A stretch of 57,431 bases of DNA from Bacillota bacterium (GTDB lineage Bacteria > Bacillota > UBA4882 > UBA8346). The stretch lies in NCBI GenBank assembly GCA_023435225.1, contig JAEYRX010000052.1, forward strand, positions 1-57,431, written 5' to 3'. The stretch's first letter is position 1. The number at the start of each line of letters is the position of its first letter. The translations under genes and the position numbers were made by a program. The notes below the pieces were generated by a model. The model saw only the letters and a program-made list of their open reading frames with translations. It was not told the origin of the DNA and searched no databases. This document shows positions 8,374-17,468 of this stretch, piece after piece.

Positions 8374-10449
8374 ATGCGATATAGATTGGTAGGCTTGGAT
8401 TGTCCGAATTGTGCTAATAAACTTGAGGTTGAATTGCGGAAGATTAAGGGTCTGGAAAAGGTAAATGTTAATTTTACCGATCAGACAGTTGATTTACCGT
8501 CGCAGTTGGCGGATAACGCCCGGGAAATAATCTCCAGGGTGGAACCGGGCATAAAATTGACGGAAAAAGAAGCGATAACGGAAGAAGAGGAAGGGGCGGA
8601 AGAGCGAAAACAACTCTATTTACTCTCTATTGCCGGTATTTTATTAATTATCGGTTTTCTGTTTAATACTAGTTTACATGAAACTCTCTTCTCCTGGGCG
8701 GAGTATGCCGTGTTTCTTCCTTCATTTATTATAGTGGGTTGGCCGGTAATTGTTCGGGCCGGCCAAAAGATAATCCGGGGAGAATTATTTGATGAGAGTT
8801 TTTTAATGAGTGTGGCTACAATCGGGGCAATTGCAGTTCATCAGCTTACCGAAGCGGTGGCGGTGATGCTTTTTTATGCGGTAGGTGAATATTTTCAAGA
8901 AAGGGCGGTTAACCGTTCAAAACGATCAATAAAGGCATTGTTGCAAATTAAGCCCGAGTATGCCAATGTAAAAAAAGATGGTACGGTAAAACAGGTTAAT
9001 CCGGAGGCCGTAGCAGTGGGTGAAACAATCATTGTTAAACCGGGGGAGAAAGTACCATTGGATGGCAAAGTACTTGCCGGTAATTCTTTAGTTGACACTT
9101 CGGCTTTAACTGGTGAATCGGTCCCCAGGGAGATAGGACCGGGGGCTGATATTTTAGCCGGTATGATTAATAACCGTGGAGTGTTGGAAATAAAGGTTAC
9201 TAAGGTCTATCAGGAATCTTCAGTAGCCAAAATTTTAAAACTGGTCGAAGAAGCAAATGAACGAAAGGCCCCTACCGAAAGATTTATGACCGTGTTTGCC
9301 CATTATTATACGCCGGTGGTTGTGTTCGCCGCTCTTATTTTGGCGTTACTTCCACCAATAATTATCCCGGGAGCTACTTTTGATGAATGGATTTATCGAG
9401 CTTTAATCCTATTGGTTATTTCCTGTCCTTGCGCCTTGATGGTATCAATTCCATTAGGCTATTTTGGCGGTATCGGTACTGCTTCGCGTAGGGGTATTTT
9501 AATAAAGGGCGCCAATTACTTGGATCTGTTGGCTAAAGTGAATACGGTAGTATTTGATAAGACCGGAACTTTGACCAAAGGTGTTTTTAAAGTATCCCGA
9601 GTGGCGCCGAGTAATGGCTTTAGTGAAGAAGAAGTCTTAAAGATGGCGGCGGCGGTGGAGGCTTATTCCAACCATCCAATTGCTCAATCAATTCAGGAAG
9701 CTTATCAAGGGAAGAACTCTGAAAGTCAAGTAAAAGATTATCAAGAAATTCCCGGCTATGGGATTAGCGCTTTAGTTAACGGCAAACAAATAATTATCGG
9801 TAATGACCGTTTATTACACTTCCGGGAAGTGGAGCATGATACCTGTAATATTGTTGGGACCAATGTCCATGTAGTAGTTGATGACATCTATACCGGTTAT
9901 ATTATTATTGCCGATGAAATCCGGGAAGAAGCCGTTACTGCGATTAAAATGTTAAAACAACTAGGTATAAAACAAACTGTTATGCTTACCGGAGATGAAG
10001 AATCGGTAGCCGGATGTACGGCAGAGAAACTAGGGATTGATCGGTTTTATGCTCAATTGATGCCTGGAGATAAAGTAAAGAAGTTGGAAGCATTAAGTAC
10101 CGGGCGAGACAAGGTAGCTTTTATCGGTGACGGAATTAATGATGCGCCCGTTATTACCAGAGCCGATGTCGGTATTGCCATGGGTGGGCTGGGAAGTGAT
10201 GCGGCGATTGAAGCTGCTGATGTAGTTTTAATGGAAGATAATCCGGCAAAAGTAGTTACGGCTATCAAAATAGCCCGGCATACCAGAAAAATCGTTTACC
10301 AGAACATCATACTAGCCTTAGGGGTAAAATTATTTTTTGTTTTTTTGGGTACTTTGGGGGTAGCGACAATTTGGGAGGCGGTTTTTGCCGATGTCGGAGT
10401 AGCATTATTAGCTGTTTTAAATGCTACCAGGGGTTTAGGAGTTAAGTAA
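8374..10449 (+). CDS. Zn/Cd/Pb-exporting P1B-type ATPase
   Basis: This 691-residue pump has an N-terminal heavy-metal domain with CPNC (Cys10, Cys13) and the usual eight membrane segments. The metal-gate motif SCPCAL has its Cys pair at 351 and 353. The phosphatase TGES, phosphorylation DKTGT (Asp395), MLTGDE and GDGINDAP motifs are all present. The last helices carry LGVKLFF and FADVGVALLAVLNATR, whose Lys and Asp match the ZntA/CadA-type divalent site rather than the copper exporters. It should expel zinc, cadmium or lead under control of the preceding repressor. It is closed by the terminator at 10474-10499. Confidence 0.93.
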   Translation: MRYRLVGLDCPNCANKLEVELRKIKGLEKVNVNFTDQTVDLPSQLADNAREIISRVEPGIKLTEKEAITEEEEGAEERKQLYLLSIAGILLIIGFLFNTSLHETLFSWAEYAVFLPSFIIVGWPVIVRAGQKIIRGELFDESFLMSVATIGAIAVHQLTEAVAVMLFYAVGEYFQERAVNRSKRSIKALLQIKPEYANVKKDGTVKQVNPEAVAVGETIIVKPGEKVPLDGKVLAGNSLVDTSALTGESVPREIGPGADILAGMINNRGVLEIKVTKVYQESSVAKILKLVEEANERKAPTERFMTVFAHYYTPVVVFAALILALLPPIIIPGATFDEWIYRALILLVISCPCALMVSIPLGYFGGIGTASRRGILIKGANYLDLLAKVNTVVFDKTGTLTKGVFKVSRVAPSNGFSEEEVLKMAAAVEAYSNHPIAQSIQEAYQGKNSESQVKDYQEIPGYGISALVNGKQIIIGNDRLLHFREVEHDTCNIVGTNVHVVVDDIYTGYIIIADEIREEAVTAIKMLKQLGIKQTVMLTGDEESVAGCTAEKLGIDRFYAQLMPGDKVKKLEALSTGRDKVAFIGDGINDAPVITRADVGIAMGGLGSDAAIEAADVVLMEDNPAKVVTAIKIARHTRKIVYQNIILALGVKLFFVFLGTLGVATIWEAVFADVGVALLAVLNATRGLGVK

Positions 10450-10473
10450 ATAAATAATAACAAATTTTTAAAC

Positions 10474-10499
10474 GGGGAGCATGGAAGCTCTCCTTTTTT
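10474..10499 (+). terminator. Rho-independent terminator
   Basis: GGGGAGC pairs with GCTCTCC over a short loop and is followed by six T. Confidence 0.75.
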
Positions 10500-10608
10500 G
10501 TTGGGATTTAGTCATCATCCGAAAACATATCAAAAATGTAGGTATCATGGTTATTGATTTTTGAATACATTAAACAAGAGTTGCTGAAGGAAGGGGAAAT
10601 AAAACCAG

Positions 10609-11397
10609 ATGATCACCGAATTAAATATATTTCCGGGATTTGATAAAACCGGAAATCAAGAAAATTATGAAGAATTAACTTTAAAAGCGGGGGAGACCGT
10701 CTCTATCGTCGGACCAACCGGTAGTGGGAAAACCGCTTTTATTACTGACATTGAGTTATTAGCGCAAGGAGATACGGCAACTAAAAGACGGATCTTAATT
10801 AATAGAGAACTTCCCGACAGTTCAATCCGCTTTAATCCTGCTTTGAAACCAATCGCCATGATTACCCAAAATACTAAATGTTTCGCTGACTTGACCACCC
10901 AAGAATTTTTGGAAATCCATGCCCGGGCTCGCGGGATCGATAATAAAGGAATAATCGCAGAGACTATAAAGTTAGCCAATGTTTTTACCGGAGAAAAAAT
11001 TCGACAGGAGAATAAAGTAACGACTCTCTCCGGAGGCCAGACTAGGTCATTATTGATTGCTGATGCTATTTTGATTGGAGCGGCGCCTATTGTCTTGCTG
11101 GATGAGATTGAAAATGCCGGAATTTTCAAACAAGAAGTAATGGAGATTATTCAGGGAACCGGCAAAATAATTATTTTTGTTACTCACGATCCGGTTATTG
11201 CCTTACATACTCAAAAAAGATTGATTATGGAAAATGGAGGAGTTAAAAAAGTCATTACTCAAAGCGAGTTGGAGGTTCATGCCGCTAAAAATCTGGTGGA
11301 ACTTGATAAAAGAATTGGAGTCATCCGGGAAGAACTTCGGGCTGGGAAGATAATCACCCGGGAATTAGTTAATTTAAATATAGAAGGAGTGATTTAA
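10609..11397 (+). CDS. Stand-alone ABC ATPase of a metallocentre-type cluster
   Basis: This 262-residue ABC ATPase has Walker A GPTGSGKT (residues 35-42), the signature LSGGQ (about 139-143), Walker B IVLLDEIE and the H-loop VTHD. There is no membrane segment and no permease gene nearby. The LDEIEN after Walker B and the short C-terminal helix are unlike importer subunits. It abuts the UreG/HypB-like GTPase with no gap and is followed by an Fe-S protein, so it is more likely a soluble energy-coupling or chaperone ATPase than part of a transporter. I infer a role in assembly or reductive activation of a metal enzyme; the target is unknown. Confidence 0.7.
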   Translation: MITELNIFPGFDKTGNQENYEELTLKAGETVSIVGPTGSGKTAFITDIELLAQGDTATKRRILINRELPDSSIRFNPALKPIAMITQNTKCFADLTTQEFLEIHARARGIDNKGIIAETIKLANVFTGEKIRQENKVTTLSGGQTRSLLIADAILIGAAPIVLLDEIENAGIFKQEVMEIIQGTGKIIIFVTHDPVIALHTQKRLIMENGGVKKVITQSELEVHAAKNLVELDKRIGVIREELRAGKIITRELVNLNIEGVI

Positions 11398-12108
11398 TTG
11401 AAATTAGTAATTATTGCCGGGCCTCCTTCAGCTGGAAAGACTGCTTTAATAAAACAAATAGTAGCCAATTTAAAGTCGGAGCTGAAAATATCTTTCTTAA
11501 AAATTGATGTAGTCAAAGCTTATGAAGATATTGAATTGGAAAATGAATTTGGAATTATGACCAAAAAGATTTATTCCGGAGATCTTTGTCCGGATCATGC
11601 AGGAGTAATGGTTTTAGGAGACGCCATCGAATGGGCTAAAAGCAATAACACCGATTTATTTATAGTGGAAAGCGCCGGCTTGTGCTTGCGTTGCTCTCCT
11701 TATTTGAATCAAGGATTAGGGATTGTGGTTTTAAGTTCAATCTCCGGAATCCATGCCCCGGAAAAAATGGGGGCGATGGTAAGCTTGGCTGATATTGCGG
11801 TAGTTACTAAAATAGATTTGGTAAGCCAGGCTGAGCGGGAGGTATTGATTCAAAAAATCAGGGAAATTCATCCCAAGGTAATTTTAATGGAGACTAATGC
11901 TTTACAGGGGACTTCGCTACAACGGTTATACGATTTAATCAGGGAGTCGGCGGAGATTGAAGAAAATGATTTGTTCTTAAAAGGCAACCCACCGTTAGGG
12001 ACTTGTACTATTTGTATAGGGAAGAAGGAAATAGGCTGGAAGAATCATTTCGGGGTTGTTAAAAAACTGGATGGCCGGATCGCCGAATACCTGTACCGAG
12101 GTGAATAA
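11398..12108 (+). CDS. UreG/HypB-like SIMIBI GTPase
   Basis: This 236-residue P-loop protein has GPPSAGKT at residues 8-15, VESAGLC in the Walker B region and the guanine-specificity motif TKID. Metal-type motifs are SGDLCPDH, LCLRCSPY and a C-terminal CTIC. Its overall plan is that of UreG/HypB/CobW nucleotide-dependent metal-insertion GTPases, and the Cys-Pro-Asp-His resembles the Cys-Pro-His of UreG. It starts at TTG directly after the stop of the ABC ATPase, with GGAGTG just upstream. The Fe-S protein starts one base after its stop. Nickel or corrinoid-protein service is inferred; the hydrogenase operon lies 24 kb away. Confidence 0.72.
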   Translation: MKLVIIAGPPSAGKTALIKQIVANLKSELKISFLKIDVVKAYEDIELENEFGIMTKKIYSGDLCPDHAGVMVLGDAIEWAKSNNTDLFIVESAGLCLRCSPYLNQGLGIVVLSSISGIHAPEKMGAMVSLADIAVVTKIDLVSQAEREVLIQKIREIHPKVILMETNALQGTSLQRLYDLIRESAEIEENDLFLKGNPPLGTCTICIGKKEIGWKNHFGVVKKLDGRIAEYLYRGE

Positions 12109-12109
12109 G

Positions 12110-12760
12110 ATGAGTATAGCAAAATTATGGCATCCGCCGGGGAAAGATTGTGGTTTGTGTGGAAATGAAAACTGCCGGGATTTTTTGCATGCGGTAATTA
12201 ATGAAGGGAAAAGTTACGATAGTTGTCCGTTCTATGAACCTGAACCGGAGGAACATCAAGAACATATTCAGGAAGCTGTTTATGCTGATGTCGATATCCT
12301 AGGGAACACCTATGATTTTATTCTGGAGCCGTTACCGGGAGAAGTTTCCGCCCGAAAAATCATTCTGCCTTTCCGGGGAGATTTGGTGGAAAAGATGGAG
12401 ATAAAAACCGGAGACCATGTAGTAGGACGTCCAATGGGAGCTGGTTGCCCAATTCCACATGTACTGGAGGTTATTGAAGCCGATCCAATTACCGGATTGT
12501 TGTCTACCTGGGTAGTTGGCCCTAAAATATCACGGGAAAAAGAAGTAAAGGATGTAAGAGCTTATCATATGATTGGATTTGATGGAATAGCCGGCTCAAT
12601 GCGTAAAGAACCACATTTTGGAGCTAGAGTCACCTTTTTGCCTGGCTTTTGTATGATGAACCTTAATCATACCGGATTGGTCAACATGATTCTTGAAAAA
12701 AGTTATGGATTGCAGGTTCGGATTGAAGATATTAGAATCTTGGCCGGTAAAACAGATTGA
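12110..12760 (+). CDS. (4Fe-4S) domain protein of the ABC/GTPase trio
   Basis: This 216-residue protein begins with a compact cluster-binding domain: CGLCGNENC (Cys14, Cys17, Cys22) and a fourth Cys39 in DSCPFY. This is the 4Fe-4S domain seen in RnfB and in the corrinoid Fe-S protein of the acetyl-CoA pathway. The rest (about 60-216) is a soluble alpha/beta domain with GAGCPIPH (about residue 120) and a conserved-looking PHFGARVTFLPGFC. ATG 12110 follows the GTPase stop by one base, so translation is coupled. It could deliver electrons for reductive activation of a metal or corrinoid enzyme; this is inference from the domain and context. Confidence 0.7.
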   Translation: MSIAKLWHPPGKDCGLCGNENCRDFLHAVINEGKSYDSCPFYEPEPEEHQEHIQEAVYADVDILGNTYDFILEPLPGEVSARKIILPFRGDLVEKMEIKTGDHVVGRPMGAGCPIPHVLEVIEADPITGLLSTWVVGPKISREKEVKDVRAYHMIGFDGIAGSMRKEPHFGARVTFLPGFCMMNLNHTGLVNMILEKSYGLQVRIEDIRILAGKTD

Positions 12761-12967
12761 GAAAACTTTTTTTAAATAATATGTAAAATAAATCTATTTA
12801 ATTTAAAAGTTATGGGGTTGAAGAATCACCCTTTTTTTTATTTAATGGAGTTTTATAATTACCTTTAAAAAATTTGAAAATTCATGTTACTATAGAAGAG
12901 TATATTTTTATGCTATCCACGCATTAATTAAAACTATAATAATGACCGGTAAACGAGGAGGCTTATT

Positions 12968-13789
12968 ATGAAATTAAAACAACTTTGGCAAAATAATATT
13001 ATCTGGTTTCTACTGGTTTGGATTTTGACGGTATTAATTTTTCAATTTAGTCTATTAATTTTCGGAGTGGGGGTATTGGCATGGGTTATGTTACTTTATT
13101 TGACAGCTCCGGGAGTTTTTTGGACTTATTATACTTCTATTAAATTTAACAAACAAAACTCCGAACATTATTTATTAAAGGCAATCAGTTATCAACCGGC
13201 AATTCCCGGGCCATATATTTCCTTAGGAGTTATCTTTGCCAGGAGTAAAAGATGGGCTGAAGCCGTTAAAGTTTTTGAAGAAGCGTTTAGACTTTCCAAC
13301 AAACGTTCCGGAAAAGATGTTCAAATCATGCTGGCGATCTCCTATCGTGAATCCGGTAATTACCAACGGGCTTTAGAATTAATGACTGAGTTATTGGAAA
13401 AGGGCAATAAAACCTTTATTCTTTATATAAATTTGGCTACTACCTACTTTAAGTTAAACCGATTGGAAGAAGCTCTTGAAACCGCCGAAAAGGCCCGGTC
13501 AATTAATTTGAAATCTCCTCAACCGGTTTTATTGATGGGAAGAATTCATTTTGAAACTGGGGAGTTTCAAAAAGCAAAAGATGATTACCTATGGTCGATC
13601 GATCATATGTCATGGCCGGTGGAGTCTTATTATTGGTTAGGACGGGCGGAATTGGAACTTAAGGAGACCGAAACCGCCATAGAACATCTAAAGAAAGCAG
13701 TGGAACGGATTACTGATGACCCTGATATGTCCGATGTTCCGGTTGAAGAAGCGCAGGAATGGTTGAATAAGGCGGGAAAATTAGTTTAA
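12968..13789 (+). CDS. Membrane-anchored TPR protein
   Basis: This 273-residue protein has two adjacent hydrophobic helices (about residues 12-30 and 33-55) followed by five to six tetratricopeptide repeats (about 62-265), for example GPYISLGVIFARSKRWAEAV and YWLGRAELELKETETAIEHL. TPR domains mediate protein-protein contacts, here at the membrane surface. The ATG follows CGAGGAGG. No partner can be named. Confidence 0.7.
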   Translation: MKLKQLWQNNIIWFLLVWILTVLIFQFSLLIFGVGVLAWVMLLYLTAPGVFWTYYTSIKFNKQNSEHYLLKAISYQPAIPGPYISLGVIFARSKRWAEAVKVFEEAFRLSNKRSGKDVQIMLAISYRESGNYQRALELMTELLEKGNKTFILYINLATTYFKLNRLEEALETAEKARSINLKSPQPVLLMGRIHFETGEFQKAKDDYLWSIDHMSWPVESYYWLGRAELELKETETAIEHLKKAVERITDDPDMSDVPVEEAQEWLNKAGKLV

Positions 13790-13918
13790 TAGTTTAAAAG
13801 TTCATATGTTCATTAGTTATTAGTCCATTGGTTCAATAATTTTTTATTTTATTTAGTATCGTAGTTTCAAGCTACAGGAATGACAGTTTTTGGAGATTAA
13901 TGGTTTAAGGATTTTAAT

Positions 13919-13937
13919 TGTCAATTGTCAATTGAAT
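13919..13937. repeat. TTGTCAA heptamer repeat
   Basis: TTGTCAATTGTCAATTG is a 7-nt periodic run just upstream of the flavin reductase gene and belongs to the ATTGAGA/ATTGACA family. Confidence 0.45.
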
Positions 13938-13957
13938 TTTTAAAGGGGGATATATTA

Positions 13958-14452
13958 ATGCAAGTTAATTTTCTTAAAGGTTTGGAAAAAGGGTTTGATA
14001 GTTTACATCAACAAGGAGCGTTTCTTACCGTAAAGGGTAAAAATAAAACCAATACTATGACTATTAGTTGGGGAAATGTCGGTTTTATGTGGCAAAGGCC
14101 GATCTTCACGGCGATGGTTAGAAAATCCCGTTATACTTATGAACTAATTGAAGAGACCGATAACTTTACGGTAAGCGTACCGATTGGTAATGAATTGAAA
14201 AAAGCGTTAGCTATATGCGGTTCAAAGTCCGGACGGGATATGGATAAATTTAAAGAAGCCGGTATAGTTTTATTGCCGTCAAAAACAGTAGATTCTCCAA
14301 TAATTAAAGGTTGTAACAATTACTACGAATGCAAAATAGTGTATAAACAACCGATGGATTCACCACTGTTGTTGCCGGAAGTACAAAACTCATTTTACAG
14401 TGACCGTGATTATCATACTTTGTATTATGGCGAAATTGTGGCTTGTTACTAA
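13958..14452 (+). CDS. Flavin reductase-like FMN-binding protein
   Basis: This 164-residue protein has the split-barrel flavin reductase pattern: an early NTMTISWGNVGFMWQRPIF strand pair, VRKSRYTYELIEET, FTVSVP and a following LAICGSKSGRDMDKF helix. Such proteins bind FMN and reduce flavins or transfer electrons. A longer frame from TTG 13925 exists, but ATG 13958 has AAAGGGGGA at the right distance. A second member of the superfamily lies at 26225-26806. The terminator at 14594-14629 follows. Confidence 0.78.
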   Translation: MQVNFLKGLEKGFDSLHQQGAFLTVKGKNKTNTMTISWGNVGFMWQRPIFTAMVRKSRYTYELIEETDNFTVSVPIGNELKKALAICGSKSGRDMDKFKEAGIVLLPSKTVDSPIIKGCNNYYECKIVYKQPMDSPLLLPEVQNSFYSDRDYHTLYYGEIVACY

Positions 14453-14593
14453 TGTGTTGAAATTGGTTCCATATTTCAACATGTTTACCGAAAACAGTCG
14501 TCCCACGTCAATTTCAAAATTAGTCCAGTACAATTATAAAATTGAGATTGACTATATGAATTAATTTAAATATCTACAAATCCAGTAGTATAC

Positions 14594-14629
14594 CAAGGTG
14601 AAGAGCTATTTTCTTCACCTTGTTTTTTT
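14594..14629 (+). terminator. Rho-independent terminator
   Basis: CAAGGTGAAGA pairs with TCTTCACCTTG, followed by seven T. Confidence 0.85.
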
Positions 14630-14638
14630 AGAGGTAAG

Positions 14639-14662
14639 TGTTAACTATATGTAAAGTTAACA
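14639..14662. promoter_or_regulatory. Inverted repeat upstream of amt promoter
   Basis: TGTTAAC...GTTAACA with a 10-bp spacer lies 18 bp upstream of the amt -35 box. The half-sites resemble the TGTTA/TAACA arms of GlnR/TnrA nitrogen regulators, but the spacing is longer than their N7, so the regulator is unknown. Confidence 0.5.
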
Positions 14663-14680
14663 TGTATACAGAATTACAAA

Positions 14681-14709
14681 TTGACATTGACCAAAACTAA
14701 TGTTAGTAT
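14681..14709 (+). promoter_or_regulatory. Promoter of amt-glnK
   Basis: A perfect -35 TTGACA (14681-14686), a 17-bp spacer and -10 TAGTAT (14704-14709) lie about 40 bp before the amt start. Confidence 0.7.
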
Positions 14710-14746
14710 TTATTACATAAACATAACATATAAAGGAGTGATATTC

Positions 14747-16066
14747 ATGAATGTCAAAAAAGGGTTGTCTTTATCTTTGGGATTACTAATGTTAGTAGGG
14801 TTAGCCTGGCCGGTATTGGCGGCTGAACCGGAGGTATCTCTTTCACAAGCCGGAGATACTATCTGGACTTTGGTAACCGCATTTTTGGTCTTTTTTATGC
14901 AGGCCGGATTTGCGATGGTGGAAGCGGGGTTCACCCGGGCCAAGAACGCCGGAAATATCATCATGAAAAATCTGATGGATTTTTCTTTCGGCTCAATAGC
15001 TTATTGGACGGTTGGTTTTGCCTTGATGTTTGGCGTGGGCGGTTTTTGTGGTTTAACCGGATTCTTTAGTAGTGGTACATTTTCACATCTTGGTTTGAAT
15101 ATCTCGGTACCGGTATTTATGCTTTTCCAAACAGTATTCGCAGCAACTGCAGCTACAATTGTTTCCGGAGCGATGGCTGAAAGAACAAAATTTGTAAGTT
15201 ATATACTTTATAGTATTGTAATTTCCTTATTTATCTATCCGATTTTCGGACACTGGGCTTGGGGCGGAGGCTGGCTTTCCAAGATGGGTTTCATAGACTT
15301 CGCCGGGTCAACGGTTGTTCATTCGATTGGTGGTTGGTCTGCATTAGCTGGGTCGTTTTTACTTGGGCCACGTATTGGAAAGTATAACAAGGATGGTAAA
15401 TCCAACGCCATCCCCGGTCATAACCTGGTAATCGCAGCGTTAGGTGTGTTTATACTCTGGTTTGGATGGTTTGGATTTAACCCTGGCAGTACTTTGTCAC
15501 CTTTTGCTCCAAATTTGGGAATGATTGCTGTTACTACAAATTTAGCGGCTGCAGCCGGAGCGGTTTTAGCATTGGTTGTCAGCTGGTTCAAATACGGTAA
15601 ACCTGATGTTTCAATGACTTTAAATGGAGCTTTAGCAGGATTGGTGGCTATTACAGCCGGTTGCGCCGTGGTTTCCGCCGAAGGTTCAATTATTATCGGA
15701 GCAGTTGCCGGTTTGGTGGTTATTTTTGCCGTAGAATTTTTTGATAAAATCAAAATTGACGATCCGGTTGGCGCTATTTCGGTCCACGGCGTATGTGGAG
15801 CTTTGGGCACTTTGATGGTAGGTTTATTGGCTACCGACGGCGGTCTCTTTTATGGCGGCGGTTGGAAGCAATTCGGAATACAAGCTGTCGGTGTAGGTGC
15901 GGCGTTTGGTTGGACTTTAGTAACCGCCGGATTATTGTTCCTGATTCTTAAGTATACCGTTGGTTTACGGGTAAGCGAGAAGGAAGAGATTGAAGGGCTG
16001 GATTTGCATGAACATACCGGGTATGCATATCCTGATTTGTTTACCGTTCAAACAATTAAAATGTAA
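14747..16066 (+). CDS. amt: Ammonium transporter
   Basis: This 439-residue Amt/Rh channel has a cleavable signal peptide (VLAAEP near residue 25) and about eleven membrane helices. The family's conserved motifs include MQAGFAMVEAGFTRAKNAGNI near the N-terminus, DFAGSTVVHSIGGW with the first pore His, and DDPVGAISVHGVCGALGT with the second pore His. ATG 14747 is preceded by AAAGGAGTG and begins a typical signal sequence; a longer frame from 14681 would start in the -35 box. It is followed after 43 bp by its PII partner glnK, the usual nitrogen-responsive pair. Confidence 0.95.
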   Translation: MNVKKGLSLSLGLLMLVGLAWPVLAAEPEVSLSQAGDTIWTLVTAFLVFFMQAGFAMVEAGFTRAKNAGNIIMKNLMDFSFGSIAYWTVGFALMFGVGGFCGLTGFFSSGTFSHLGLNISVPVFMLFQTVFAATAATIVSGAMAERTKFVSYILYSIVISLFIYPIFGHWAWGGGWLSKMGFIDFAGSTVVHSIGGWSALAGSFLLGPRIGKYNKDGKSNAIPGHNLVIAALGVFILWFGWFGFNPGSTLSPFAPNLGMIAVTTNLAAAAGAVLALVVSWFKYGKPDVSMTLNGALAGLVAITAGCAVVSAEGSIIIGAVAGLVVIFAVEFFDKIKIDDPVGAISVHGVCGALGTLMVGLLATDGGLFYGGGWKQFGIQAVGVGAAFGWTLVTAGLLFLILKYTVGLRVSEKEEIEGLDLHEHTGYAYPDLFTVQTIKM

Positions 16067-16109
16067 TATAGTAGAGGTGCTATAATAAAATGAGTGAGGA
16101 GGTAGTTTT

Positions 16110-16448
16110 ATGAAAAAAATTGAGGCCATTATTAGGCCGGCAAAGGTAGATGCCGTAAAAAGCGCATTAAATATGGTTGGAATTACCGGAATGACCATAA
16201 CCGAAGTTGTAGGTTGTGGGCATCAAAAGGGACATGTAGAACGTTATCGTGGCTCGGAATACGTAGTAAATTTGTTACCGAAGGTCAAATTTGAAATGGT
16301 GGTCAAAGATCAAGATGTTGAGAAAGTAGCCGAAGCGATCATAGAGTCATCCCGGACCGGAGAGATAGGGGATGGGAAGATTTTTGTCTATGATATCGGT
16401 GATGTTATCCGAGTGAGAACCGGTGAACGCGGTGAGTCGGTTATATAG
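16110..16448 (+). CDS. glnK: PII nitrogen regulatory protein
   Basis: This 112-residue protein is a standard PII trimer subunit. It starts MKKIEAIIRP, and the T-loop GHQKGHVERYRGSEY carries Tyr51, the residue uridylylated in many PII proteins. The C-terminal GDGKIFVYDIGDVIRVRTGERGE is the PROSITE-type ATP/2-oxoglutarate-binding end. Next to amt it should plug the channel when nitrogen is plentiful. The RBS is GAGGAGG. A good terminator follows at 16471-16498. Confidence 0.95.
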   Translation: MKKIEAIIRPAKVDAVKSALNMVGITGMTITEVVGCGHQKGHVERYRGSEYVVNLLPKVKFEMVVKDQDVEKVAEAIIESSRTGEIGDGKIFVYDIGDVIRVRTGERGESVI

Positions 16449-16470
16449 TTTATTTGCTCCATACTCAACG

Positions 16471-16498
16471 GGCTGTTTGGGAAACCAAACAGTCTTTT
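16471..16498 (+). terminator. Rho-independent terminator
   Basis: GGCTGTTTGG and CCAAACAGTC form a 10-bp stem with a GAAA tetraloop, followed by TTTT. Confidence 0.85.
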
Positions 16499-16543
16499 GA
16501 TTTTCTAGAGAAACAAATTTCAGTTTAACAATCTAATTTACAA

Positions 16544-16671
16544 TATGAGAGAATTGCATAATTCATTAAACAATATTTTGATACAATATATTGATAGACA
16601 TATCTGGGCAGCTCGCTATATTTTGTATCAAAATCAAAGGAAGATATTATGCAATTCTCTGATATTGAAGA
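16544..16671. repeat. TTGATACAA/CTGGG structured element, intact copy
   Basis: The outer stem pairs GAGAATTGCATAAT (from 16549) with ATTATGCAATTCTC (16646-16659). The inner stem pairs TTTTGATACAA (16576-16586) with TTGTATCAAAA (16623-16633). The inner loop carries GATAGACATATCTGGG. It lies in the gap between glnK and tetR. Confidence 0.75.
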
Positions 16672-16693
16672 ATATTTTGCAAAATAAGTCAAC

Positions 16694-16722
16694 TTGACAA
16701 ATATTATCCGATATTTTATAAT
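16694..16722 (+). promoter_or_regulatory. Consensus promoter of the TetR gene
   Basis: A perfect TTGACA (16694-16699), 17-bp spacer and perfect TATAAT (16717-16722). GGAAACCGAAAAAACC starts right after it; a GAAACCA half-site recurs at 17469, so this may be a TetR operator. Confidence 0.85.
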
Positions 16723-16789
16723 GGAAACCGAAAAAACCGATTGAGTACCCTTGCCCTTTGGGTTATATTATTCATCTAAGGAGATTTTA

Positions 16790-17404
16790 ATGTTAACCGA
16801 TTCAAAAGAAGATAATTTACGTAATTTAATAATCGAGAGAGCGGCGGAACAATTTTTCGGTTATGGTTTCGCTAATACCACTACCCAACAAATTGCTGCT
16901 GAATTAGAGATTAGTAAAAAAACTCTTTATAAATATTTTTCCAGTAAAGAAGATCTTCTCTCGGCGGTCTTGGAGATGCATCATCGGGAGATTGAATCGG
17001 TAATTGTCGCTACTATTAACAATAGTGCTCTTGATTTTTTAGGAAAGTTAAAGGAAGTTACTAAAATTGTCGGAGCATATAAATCGCGGTTTACCCCTCA
17101 ATTCCTGAGGGATTTGCAGAAGGTGGACCGGGAACAATGGAAAAGTAAAGAATCACCTTATCGAAGGTTTGTGCCATATATTGAAAAACTGTTAAATGAA
17201 GGAATAACCAATGGAATGATTCGGGATGACATTGATTATCGGATGATAATGTTGATTCTCTCCAGTGTATTTGAGAATACGCTTTGTTTTGAAAACCTTT
17301 CCAGAATACCGTTTTCTTTTCAGGAGGTGCTTGACGCCATTCCTAAGATAGTAACCGAAGGTATTCTTACTCAAAAAGCCCGGGAGAAATATTTGTCCAG
17401 TTAA
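16790..17404 (+). CDS. TetR/AcrR-family repressor
   Basis: About 204 residues from ATG 16790, chosen because AAGGAG lies just upstream. The N-terminal helix-turn-helix (about 10-55) has the TetR pattern RAAEQFFGYGFANTTTQQIA and ISKKTLYKYFSSKEDLL. The C-terminal part is the variable ligand-binding helical domain. It directly precedes a complete membrane fusion protein, RND pump and TolC set and is the likely regulator of that efflux system. Confidence 0.88.
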   Translation: MLTDSKEDNLRNLIIERAAEQFFGYGFANTTTQQIAAELEISKKTLYKYFSSKEDLLSAVLEMHHREIESVIVATINNSALDFLGKLKEVTKIVGAYKSRFTPQFLRDLQKVDREQWKSKESPYRRFVPYIEKLLNEGITNGMIRDDIDYRMIMLILSSVFENTLCFENLSRIPFSFQEVLDAIPKIVTEGILTQKAREKYLSS

Positions 17405-17468
17405 GTCTGATAAATTCCAAAATTGCAGTCTAAAACGTCTGTGCTCTTCATATTTTTTTAACAAAACG

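Noticed and set aside
12811..12840. Terminator after the Fe-S protein gene
   Set aside because: A run of eight T is preceded by GGGG and CCC, but the possible stem is only about four pairs with mismatches; not supported.
15418..15810. 130-codon minus-strand ORF inside amt
   Set aside because: Antisense shadow of the ammonium transporter with low-complexity Ala/Pro/Thr composition and no ribosome site. Other long antisense ORFs (20698-21240, 45325-45780, 31726-32154) were rejected for the same reason.
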